A DNA stretch of 44,736 nucleotides from CAYFUF01 sp964346245. Its GTDB lineage: Bacteria > Bacillota > Clostridia > Tissierellales > Peptoniphilaceae. The stretch lies in NCBI GenBank assembly GCA_964346245.1, contig CAYFUF010000010.1, positions 1 through 44,736 on the forward strand, in the 5' to 3' direction. The position numbers and the translations under genes are program-made. The notes beneath the pieces were generated by a model, which worked only from the letters and a program-made list of their open reading frames with translations, was not told the DNA's origin and did no database searches. This document shows positions 32,848 through 40,900 of this stretch, in pieces; position 1 is the first letter of the stretch; every line of letters begins with the position of its first letter.

Positions 32848-32945
32848 ACTTACTCCTCGCTAATGAGTTATTTACTCAAACATCCAAAGGGTTTACCTGT
32901 CCCTTATAGATGGTGATTATGGTGAAACAAATTGCCATTCTTCAT

Positions 32946-32954
32946 TCTATACCA
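32946..32954 (-). promoter_or_regulatory. extended -10 of the suf operon
   Basis: The minus strand reads TGGTATAGA, an extended -10 element, about 100 bases before sufC. The -35 at 17 bases (CACTAC) is poor, so a regulator may help or block this promoter. A small inverted repeat (GAGTAAATAACTC) lies in the leader between it and sufC. Confidence 0.5.
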
Positions 32955-32970
32955 TTATCCCTAAAAATGT

Positions 32971-32986
32971 AGTGATTCTTATCACT
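32971..32986. promoter_or_regulatory. perfect inverted repeat overlapping the suf -35 region
   Basis: AGTGAT-TCTT-ATCACT is a perfect 6-4-6 palindrome placed over the expected -35 of the suf promoter. It looks like an operator for a dimeric regulator. Iron or Fe-S responsive proteins would be logical candidates, but the spacing does not match a standard Fur or PerR box and I do not assign one. Confidence 0.5.
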
Positions 32987-33095
32987 TTTCGTCAAACTTC
33001 TAGGCTATAGACTTCCCCTCCAACGAAACTTCTCACCGGTAAACGCTCTTTTTCTCCCTAGATTTTCCTATTTTTTTAAATTGCTGCGAAATTCA

Positions 33096-33104
33096 TGTTA
33101 TAAT
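33096..33104 (+). promoter_or_regulatory. extended -10 promoter of the Asp23-family gene
   Basis: TGTTATAAT is a perfect extended -10, with TTAAAT 17 bases upstream as a weak -35. It lies about 65 bases before the gene. A small inverted repeat CGAGA/TCTCG (33131-33146) sits in the leader. Confidence 0.65.
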
Positions 33105-33169
33105 CTGTAATCAAATAGATAGTCAATACTCGAGACAGGGTTCTCGTTTGGAGTGTAAAGGGGAGAAAA

Positions 33170-33502
33170 ATGATTACAGAAAATGCAGGCAGTGTTCGCG
33201 TAGCCAATAGTATTATCCGCCAACTGGTCGCTGAGGCGGCAAGAAAGACGGAGGGCGTGTACAAAGTACACGGTTATGATAAAGGTAGCGTCGACAACAA
33301 AGGTAGACGTGCTATCCAAACGCAATTTACGGATGACGAATCCTATATCGAAGTCCACATCGTTGTAGATGAAGGATACAACGTCATCAATACAGCGGAG
33401 AATGTCCAAAAGGCAATCGCCGAAGAATTAAGCACCATGCTTCGCATCGACACCGACCAGATTCATGTGGTTGTCACCTCAATCCACTACAATTTCCGCT
33501 AA
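33170..33502 (+). CDS. Asp23/Gls24 family protein
   Basis: This 110-residue cytosolic protein matches the Asp23/Gls24 (YloU-like) fold: GSVRVANSIIRQLVAEAA at the N-terminus, then TEGVYKVHG and the C-terminal pattern YNVINTAENVQKAIAEELSTML followed by VVVTSIHY. Family members are linked to cell-envelope stress or, for YloU types, to fatty acid and envelope functions; the exact role here is unknown. It is the only plus-strand gene between 1 and 42305, transcribed away from the suf promoter with its own extended -10. GGGGAG lies just before the ATG. It converges on transketolase, with a shared terminator between. Confidence 0.9.
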   Translation: MITENAGSVRVANSIIRQLVAEAARKTEGVYKVHGYDKGSVDNKGRRAIQTQFTDDESYIEVHIVVDEGYNVINTAENVQKAIAEELSTMLRIDTDQIHVVVTSIHYNFR

Positions 33503-33541
33503 TTTATTATTCAGAATTCAAAGGTAAGAAAAACAAAAATC

Positions 33542-33573
33542 AAGGGCTTAGCCGCGAATGTGGCCAAGCCCTT
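33542..33573. terminator. bidirectional terminator between the Asp23-family gene and tkt
   Basis: AAGGGCTT-A-GCC pairs with GGC-C-AAGCCCTT around an eight-base loop. It is followed by ATTCTTTTGTC on plus and GATTTTTGTTTTTC on minus, so it can end both convergent transcripts. Confidence 0.88.
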
Positions 33574-33600
33574 ATTCTTTTGTCTTCTTATTTGAGCCGA

Positions 33601-35601
33601 CTAGCGGCTAAATTTCTCTTTATAGGCGTGGGCAATTTTTTCAGCGGTAAAGCCCATGTAGGCCATAACCTCGTCCCCCTTACCGGAGGCACCAAAGCGG
33701 TCAATGCCGTAGGCAAGTCCTTCAAATCCCAGGTATTTTTCCCAGCCAAAACTAGCTGCTGCTTCTACACTCATCCTATTGCGGATTGACTTAGGCAGGA
33801 CGCTCTCTCGGTAGTCTTCCTCTTGGTCATCGAAGCGCTCCCAGCTTGGCATGGAGACAACCTGTACGTGGATGCCTTCCTTGTCCAAAAGTTCTTTGGC
33901 CTCGATAGCTAAAGAAACTTCTGATCCGGTGGCAATGATAATACCATCCGCTTGACCATCGGCTTCAGCGATGACATAGGCTCCCTTGTCTACGCCAGCC
34001 TTAGCTAAATCTTCTGTTCCGTCAACAACGGGTAGGTTCTGGCGGGAAAGGACGAGCATGGTTGGACCTTCTGTCCTCTCGATGGCAACACGCCAGGCTT
34101 GGGCGGTTTCATTACCGTCTGCTGGTCGAATGACTTGCAGGTTAGGCAGGGCGCGCCACATCGCCAACTGTTCGATTGGCTCGTGGGTTGGACCGTCCTC
34201 ACCGACTGCGACGGAGTCGTGGGTGAAGGTAAAGATGGCTGGGATTTCAGAGAGGGCGGCCAGGCGGACAGCAGCCTTCATATAGTCAGAGAAGACGAAG
34301 AAGGTAGCGCAGTAGCTCTTGGATCCGCCATGGAGGATGATGCCGTTTAGGATGGCAGCCATCGCGAATTCCCTTACTCCGTACCAGATGTTCTTTCCTT
34401 CGTAGGAGCCTGGTAAGAAGTCGCCTCCGTCAGCGATATAGGTGTTGTTGGAGGAGAAGAGGTCAGCTGATCCTCCCCAGAAGCTTGGAATCTGCTCAGC
34501 GATAACCTGAATAGCGGCTTCCGAAGATTTTCTGGATGCTAGGGCCTTATCCCCCGTCTTGTAGCTTGGCAGGTGGTCTGCCCAGTTTTCTGGTAAGTCT
34601 CCTGCTATATCAGCCTTCAACTGAGCTGCATCCTCAGGATACTTATCCTGATAATCGCTGAAGAGGGCTTTCCAAGCCTCGTGGGCCTTATTGCCTCTTT
34701 CAACGGTAGTTTTTGTAAAGTGGTCTTGAACGGTGGTGTCGATAACAAACTCGCCTGTTGCCCAGCCCAAGTATTCCTTTAAGGCGGAGGTGTTGTCCTC
34801 ACCTAGAGGAGCGCCGTGGACCTTGTTGGTTCCGGCCATAGGCGAACCGTAGCCAATCTCTGTCTTCACCTCGATGAGGGTGGGTTGGTCTGTATTTGCC
34901 TTGGCTTCTTCCAAGACCTTTAGAATCTCATTGCAGTCGTTGCCATCCTCTACATGGAGGACCTGCCAACCGTAGGCTTCATAACGCTTCTTCACATCTT
35001 CCGTGAAGCTGGTGGAAATTGGGCCGTCCAAGCAGATATCATTGGAATCGTAGAGGACAATCAGCTTGCCGAGCTTGAGGTGACCAGCTAGAGAGGAAGC
35101 CTCAGCGGTGACCCCTTCCATGAGGTCGCCATCGCCACAGAGGACGTAGGTGTAATGATCAATTAACTTGGCATCTTCCTTGTTGAAGCGGGCTGCGAGG
35201 TGAGCTTCGGCCATGGCCATACCCACGGCATTAGCCAGACCTTGCCCCAAGGGACCAGTCGTTGCTTCCACGCCATCCACATGGCCATATTCTGGGTGGC
35301 CAGCCGTGTTGGCTTCCAGCTGCCTGAAGTTCTTCAAATCATCCAAGCTAACTTGGTAACCGGATAAGTGCAGGAGGCTGTAGAGCAAAGCAGACCCGTG
35401 TCCTGCAGACAGGACGAAGCGGTCCCTATTGAACCACGAGCTATCTTTGGGGTCGTGATTCATTACCTTTGTCCATAGGGTGTAGGCCATAGGCGCTGCG
35501 CCCAATGGTAGGCCTGGGTGGCCTGAATTTGCCTTGTTGATTTGGTCCATACTCAACATGCGGACACTATTAATGCTTAACTGGTCAATTTGTTCAAACA
35601 T
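33601..35601 (-). CDS. tkt: transketolase
   Basis: This thiamine-diphosphate enzyme moves two-carbon units between sugar phosphates in the non-oxidative pentose phosphate pathway. The 666-residue length is standard. Visible motifs are SGHPGLPLGAAP near the N-terminus, the TPP site CGDGDLMEGVTAEASSLAGH, SNDICLDGP, the pyrimidine-domain FTHDSVAVGEDGPTHEPIEQ and the C-terminal domain with ATGSEVSLAIEAKELL. AAGGAGA lies before the ATG. It is preceded by the IDI gene with a 94-base gap containing one isolated DnaA-box match but no clear promoter. Confidence 0.97.
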   Translation of the reverse strand: MFEQIDQLSINSVRMLSMDQINKANSGHPGLPLGAAPMAYTLWTKVMNHDPKDSSWFNRDRFVLSAGHGSALLYSLLHLSGYQVSLDDLKNFRQLEANTAGHPEYGHVDGVEATTGPLGQGLANAVGMAMAEAHLAARFNKEDAKLIDHYTYVLCGDGDLMEGVTAEASSLAGHLKLGKLIVLYDSNDICLDGPISTSFTEDVKKRYEAYGWQVLHVEDGNDCNEILKVLEEAKANTDQPTLIEVKTEIGYGSPMAGTNKVHGAPLGEDNTSALKEYLGWATGEFVIDTTVQDHFTKTTVERGNKAHEAWKALFSDYQDKYPEDAAQLKADIAGDLPENWADHLPSYKTGDKALASRKSSEAAIQVIAEQIPSFWGGSADLFSSNNTYIADGGDFLPGSYEGKNIWYGVREFAMAAILNGIILHGGSKSYCATFFVFSDYMKAAVRLAALSEIPAIFTFTHDSVAVGEDGPTHEPIEQLAMWRALPNLQVIRPADGNETAQAWRVAIERTEGPTMLVLSRQNLPVVDGTEDLAKAGVDKGAYVIAEADGQADGIIIATGSEVSLAIEAKELLDKEGIHVQVVSMPSWERFDDQEEDYRESVLPKSIRNRMSVEAAASFGWEKYLGFEGLAYGIDRFGASGKGDEVMAYMGFTAEKIAHAYKEKFSR

Positions 35602-35695
35602 ATGCTCTCCTTATTATTTCCTTATCCACAAGCCTAATCGTCTTAGTTGCTTTCTATGTCCTGTATATTTTACTTGCTTTTTTGCCACTCTTTTA

Positions 35696-36742
35696 TTATC
35701 TTCCGGTCAACCATTCTCCTTCAACAATCTCCTTGAGGCGGCCAGTCAGCTTAAAGGGAACCCGTTTCAATTCGTCGATGGAGTTGCAGCCCAGCATGAC
35801 CATTGCGTTTCGAGTGTGAGCAATCAGGTCTTCAATGTACTTGCAGGCGTAGTCCCTGCCTCCATAGAGGAGGTAGCGGAGGAGCTCGCCACTGATGGCT
35901 GTCATATCCGCTCCGATGATAATTGCCCTGACCACATCTGAGGCATTCTTGATGCCACCCGATGCAATGATGTAAGCATCTTTCGAAGCCCTTCTCACAT
36001 TGAGCACTGCCTTTGCCGTGGGGATCCCCCAGGAGTAGAACTCGCTGTAGTCAAAATCGAAGGCTCTCAGGTCTTCGATTTCAACAAAGTTGGTTCCGCC
36101 AAAACCTGACACATCGATGGCGGCAACCCCCGCTTCGATGAGCTTTCTGCCTACCTCTTGGGATAAACCGAAGCCAACCTCCTTGGCAATGACTCGGCCA
36201 GGGAAGGCTTGGCATATGCGGCGGATATTGTCTTCGAATCTGGTGAAGTCCTTGTCTCCCTCGGCCATGGCCAACTCCTGGGAAACATTGATATGGATGC
36301 CGATGGCATTAGCGTCAATCATGTCCATTGCCGCTGTGACCATCTCTTCGTTGGCTTCCGCGCCCAAGTTTCCGATGACCATGTGGTCTTTACCTAAGAC
36401 CTCTCTGACCACTTGGAAGGACTTCCTCGCCGTCTCGTCTTCTAGGGCAATCTTTTGAGAGCCGACAGCCATAGGTAAGCCAAACGCCCTAGCGATGTAG
36501 GCTAGGTCGCTGTTGATCTCTTCAGATAGGTCGGTGCCGCCGGTCATGGCATTAATATAGAAGGGATAGGCCACCTGTTGACCGAGAAAGTCGGTGGAGG
36601 TATCCACATCTTTATCTGCTAAACCGGGTAGGGAGTTCGTCTCCACATACACATCATTCAGAAGATTATTTCCTTGATATTCCGTCTGCAATAAGCGCTC
36701 AATGTGCTCGTCTTTTCTCTGCTTGCGCATGCTATCTTCCAT
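35696..36742 (-). CDS. fni: type 2 isopentenyl-diphosphate delta-isomerase (FMN-dependent)
   Basis: The enzyme interconverts isopentenyl and dimethylallyl diphosphate using reduced FMN and NADPH. It is needed in organisms that make isoprenoids by the mevalonate pathway, so its presence suggests that pathway. The 348-residue protein has the N-terminal RKDEHI signature, the FMN-site NAMTGGT (65-70), HINVSQELAMAEGD with the catalytic glutamine, SGFGGTNFVEIE, and phosphate-binding ASGGIKNASDV and GADMTAISG. ATG 36742 is chosen because AAGGAG is seven bases upstream; the frame is open to 36775. It follows the LCP gene by about 75 bases with no terminator, so co-transcription is likely. Confidence 0.95.
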   Translation of the reverse strand: MEDSMRKQRKDEHIERLLQTEYQGNNLLNDVYVETNSLPGLADKDVDTSTDFLGQQVAYPFYINAMTGGTDLSEEINSDLAYIARAFGLPMAVGSQKIALEDETARKSFQVVREVLGKDHMVIGNLGAEANEEMVTAAMDMIDANAIGIHINVSQELAMAEGDKDFTRFEDNIRRICQAFPGRVIAKEVGFGLSQEVGRKLIEAGVAAIDVSGFGGTNFVEIEDLRAFDFDYSEFYSWGIPTAKAVLNVRRASKDAYIIASGGIKNASDVVRAIIIGADMTAISGELLRYLLYGGRDYACKYIEDLIAHTRNAMVMLGCNSIDELKRVPFKLTGRLKEIVEGEWLTGR

Positions 36743-36816
36743 GAAACCACTCCTTCTAAGGGGCCGCCCCTGCAACTTTATCTGCTCCAGCCCTATCCAT
36801 CGTCTAACAAGGGGAA

Positions 36817-37800
36817 TCAGTCGATAATCTCTTTTCTCATATCCAGGAGGATATAGTTGGGCAGCAAGTCTTTGATAAGTTTATCCGTCTCTTTTTTCTC
36901 TACTTCATAATAGGAGATGCCATCGATGTAGACCCCATCACCAGGGATGGTGTGGGTATTCATCGTAAGCCCTCTCAATTCATTCACCCTGCCTGCCATG
37001 CCGATAATCTGATCCCAAGGGATGTTGGTCCGCACATCTTCCATCACCGTCTTGATGTAGGAAGGTAGCTGCTGCAGGCCGGCCCCCTTAAAAATCTGTT
37101 CCGCAACAGATTTTAGGAAGAGCTGTTGCGCCTGAACACGGCCGATATCCCCTTGAGCGTAACCCTTTCGGTAACGCAGGTAGCCTAAAACTTCTTCCCC
37201 ATCTAGGCTTTGGGGACCAGGTTTTATGTAGTCTACACTACCATCCTGCCTATTGTATTGGTAGTCCATGCCGATATCCGGCACATTGTAGTGGACGCCA
37301 CCAATGGCGTCGACCATGCTGACGACCGCCTCAAAGTCCACCTCAACAAAGTAGTCTAAATCGATGTTGAGCCAGTCCCTGATCGTATCCATGGTCAAAC
37401 GAATGCCGCCCATGGAATGGGCGTGGTTCAATTTGGTATATACCCCATCTATCTTTACCCGAGAATCGCGGGGCAAAGAGATTAAATCGATCGTTGCGTT
37501 CTCAAAGTCGACCTTGACCAACATCATCGTGTCAGTCCTGGTAAAGTTGCTGGATTCGCCATCGTTTTGATCCACACCTAAAAGAAGAAAAAACAGCTCC
37601 TTCTCCACGACGCGACCTTCCGAATCCTGGTGGGATAGCTTCTCTACGTCTACCCAACCATCGTCTGTTATTAAGCTTGCCCCCGTCCCTGCTGACTGCT
37701 GCTCTTGCACATACACCCTATTGAGATAAACGTTCATCACAATAAAAAATAGCAAGGCAAAGCCAACAAAGGCAAGAAACCGTAATACACGGAATTTCAT
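36817..37800 (-). CDS. LytR-CpsA-Psr (LCP) family cell-wall ligase
   Basis: LCP enzymes transfer wall teichoic acids, capsules or other glycans from undecaprenyl carriers to peptidoglycan on the outer face of the membrane. The 327-residue protein has a short basic N-terminus, one membrane helix at about residues 8-25 and then the LCP domain: LLGVDQND, the Asp in RTDTMMLVKVD, the Arg-rich SLPRDSRVKI, KLNHAHSMGG and the later RYRKGYAQGDIGRVQAQQ. ATG 37800 with GAGGAGG upstream fixes the start; an earlier in-frame codon at 37842 lies in the promoter region. It might attach the polysaccharide made by the 1-7706 cluster, but nothing beyond family knowledge supports that. Confidence 0.94.
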   Translation of the reverse strand: MKFRVLRFLAFVGFALLFFIVMNVYLNRVYVQEQQSAGTGASLITDDGWVDVEKLSHQDSEGRVVEKELFFLLLGVDQNDGESSNFTRTDTMMLVKVDFENATIDLISLPRDSRVKIDGVYTKLNHAHSMGGIRLTMDTIRDWLNIDLDYFVEVDFEAVVSMVDAIGGVHYNVPDIGMDYQYNRQDGSVDYIKPGPQSLDGEEVLGYLRYRKGYAQGDIGRVQAQQLFLKSVAEQIFKGAGLQQLPSYIKTVMEDVRTNIPWDQIIGMAGRVNELRGLTMNTHTIPGDGVYIDGISYYEVEKKETDKLIKDLLPNYILLDMRKEIID

Positions 37801-37826
37801 TCGCCCCTCCTCTGTTTCTATCAAAC

Positions 37827-37832
37827 ATTGTA
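37827..37832 (-). promoter_or_regulatory. extended -10 promoter of the LCP gene
   Basis: The minus strand reads TGTTACAAT about 30 bases before the LCP start, an extended -10 with one mismatch. The -35 is weak. It lies directly after the upstream terminator. Confidence 0.55.
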
Positions 37833-37863
37833 ACATAGGCACCCTTGCTATGGAGAAAAAAAA

Positions 37864-37899
37864 GAGGAGAGCCCAACCATAAGTGGTTGAGCTCTCCTC
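37864..37899 (-). terminator. terminator after the activase-like gene
   Basis: GAGGAGAGC (37864-37872) pairs with GCTCTCCTC (37891-37899), with an inner AACCA/TGGTT stem. On the minus strand it is followed by TTTTTTTTCTCC. A second small perfect hairpin (TCTAAAC-TGAC-GTTTAGA, 37912-37929) lies between it and the stop. Confidence 0.93.
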
Positions 37900-37940
37900 A
37901 AGAAGTGAGATTCTAAACTGACGTTTAGATCTGTTGTTGA

Positions 37941-40900
37941 TTATAGCACGTTAATGCCTTGCTGGTTAGACTTTTGCTCCCTGTCGTCCTCGCTCAAAGG
38001 CTCTTTGGCTTTTTTGACCTTCTTGGGACGGACGATGCTGGGATCCTTTCGACTTAGCGCTTCCCAAGCACTCGACATCATCAGCTTGACGCGGTTAACT
38101 TGGTTGACCTCGCTAGCACCAGGATCGTAGTCAATCGCAATGATATTTGCCTCTTCGTAGACGTCTCGGATTGCCTTCATTACGCCTTTACCGGTGATGT
38201 GGTTAGGCAGACAGCCGAAAGGTTGGATGCAGACGATGTTTGGCGCATCTTGGTGGATGAGCTCAATCATCTCTCCGGTGAGGAGCCAGCCTTCGCCATA
38301 GTGGTGCCCCAACTTGACGATCTCTTCGGCATAGGCTTCAATTTCCTCAATATAGAGTGGCTCTTCGAAGTGGACGGACTCCCTTAAGGCCTTGCGAACT
38401 GGCTTGCGGTAGGTTTCCAAAATCTTGACGGCAATGTTGCAGACCAAGGCAACCCTTCTGCTCGTCTTCAAGAGCTCTGCCTTGTGGACAGCATTGCGGA
38501 AACAGTACATAAAGAAGTCGGTCATGTCTGGGACGATAACCTCAGCGCCCTCTTCCTCTAAAAGTTCCTGCAGGTGGTTGTTAGCTTCCGGTAGGTACTT
38601 GACAAGAATTTCTCCGACGATACCTGCCTTTGGCACTACGACATCCTTGCGAGGGATGCGGTCAAATTCCTCCACACACTGCCTGGTCAACTTCTTAAAC
38701 TCTCTCCTCTTGGGGTGCTTGACCCATTCGGTGAACTTAGCAATCCACTTCTCTTTGATCCGGTCCGTCTGCCCTTCATTAGCTTCGTAAGGGCGGGTGG
38801 CGTTGGAGACTCTCATAATCAAATCGCCAGCTATAATCGAGTAGGCTCCCTTGTTGAGCAAGCCTGGCTTTAACTCTAGACCTGGTGATGTCTCAATGCC
38901 TTGGGCGGATAGGGCAACGACAGGAATCTGAGAGTAACCCATATCTTCCAAGGCCTTGCGGATGTAGGCAACATAGTTGGATGCGCGGCAGGCGCCCCCT
39001 GTTTGAGTCATCAGAAGAGCTGTGCGCTCAGGGTCGTACCTGCCAGACTCCAAGGCCTCCATCATCTGACCGACGACGGTAATGGATGGATAGCAGGAAT
39101 CGTTGTTGACATATTTCAGACCAGCATCGATTACCTTGCTGTCCACCTTCTCTAAGAATTCAAAGTTGTAGCCTTCGGAGCTAAGGGCACCAGCTAGGAT
39201 GGTGAAGTGGTCAGGGGCCATAGCCGGAACCAAAATCGTATAGCCATCCCTCTTCATTTCCTTCGTATATACTGCCTTCTTAGGTGGTTGCACTTCTTTG
39301 TGGTCCGCTGGGGTGAAGCCGTGATCTTCCTTGCTTGATGCTTGGACCAACGACCGGATACGAATCTTTGCCGCACCAAGGTTGGACACTTCATCAATCT
39401 TTAGGACGGTATAAATTCTTCCCTTGGCCTCCAAAATCTCTTGGACTTGGTCGGTTGTGACGGCATCTAGACCGCAACCGAAGGAGTTAAGCTGAACCAG
39501 CTCTAGGTTCGGTTGGTCAGCGACAAACTCTGCTGCCCGATAGAGTCTGGAGTGGTAGACCCACTGGTCGAGGACCCGGAGGTCGTGGCTCACATCCTCG
39601 ATATTAAAAGCGACCGCGTCCTCGGAGAGGACGGCAATGCCCATCCCGTTGATCAAATCGGGAATACCGTGGTTTACCTCGCCATCGATGTGGTAGGGGC
39701 GACCAGCTAGGACGATGCCCTTCCTGCCCTCTTCAGCGTTGACCCAGTCAAGGGCCCGCTTGCCTTCTCTGCGAATGTCGTCATTGAACTCTTGCTGCTC
39801 TTTCCATGCCGCTTCCACCGCATTCTTGATGTGGCGTTTATCGATGTGGTAGTCCTTGCCCTCGACCGTAAAGTGGTCGAAGACTTCCTCAAGCCGGCTG
39901 GTGATTGTCTTCTGATCCTTAAAGGAAACGAAAGGATACATGAAGGTCACATCATTTTTCGCGAGGGAGGACACGTTGTTATGGATTACTTCAGGAAAGC
40001 CGATGACAACTGGACAGTTGATCTGGTGGTCCGACTTGGCAAACTCCTTGTGCTCGTAGAAGACACTGGGATAGAAGATGAATTTCACGTCTTTTTCGAC
40101 CAAGTCTTCGATGTGGCCATGAGAGATCTTCGCCGGATAGCAAACCGTCTCGGAGGAGATGTAGCCAATGCCCTTCTCATAGATTTCACGGTCGCTCTCG
40201 CTAGAGAGGACGACAGGGAAACCTAATTTGTTAAAGAAGGTATGCCAGAAGGGGTAGTTTTCGTACATGTTGAGGACGCGGGGAATGCCCACTGTAGGGA
40301 ACTTTGCCCTATCCTCGTCCACATTGTCATAGTGGTTGAACATGCGGTCATACTTGTATTGGAAAAGGTTGGGTAGGCCGTTATCTTCCCGCTTAATGCC
40401 AGCACCTCGCTCACAGCGGTTGCCGGAAATGTAGCGACCACCGTCGGAGAAGATGTTGATGGTCAAAGCACAGTTGTTCGAACAGATGCCGCAGCGGGCG
40501 CTCCGCTGGGTGTAGCTGAACTCTTCTAGTTCAGCTGGCGTCTTGATCTTGGAAGAACCGGTTGACCGCTCTTTAGCGATGAGGGCCATCCCCATTGCCC
40601 CCATCAAACCTGCTATGGATGGGCGGGTGGACTTTCTGCCCGTGATTCGTTCAAAAGTGCGAAGGATGGCGTCCCCATAGAAGGTACCCCCCTGCACAAC
40701 CAGGTGCTTACCTAAGGTTTCTGGGTCTCTGACCTTGATTACCTTTTGGATTGCATTCTTGATGACGGAGTAGCAAAGGCCTGCTGCGATGTCGCCTACT
40801 TCAGCGCCCTCTTTTTGGGCTTGCTTAACTTTGGAGTTCATGAAGACGGTACACCGGCTACCCAAATCCGCTGGATTTCTCGCGTAGAGGGCAACCTGCT

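Noticed and set aside
35622..35630. Perfect DnaA box before transketolase
   Set aside because: It is a single isolated 9-mer. About 0.3 such matches are expected by chance in a window of this size, so I assign it no function on its own.
36758..36770. AGGGG-CCG-CCCCT hairpin just before the type 2 IDI gene as a terminator
   Set aside because: The stem is only five base pairs, has no T-run on the minus strand, and adjoins the ribosome binding site; at most it could affect translation.
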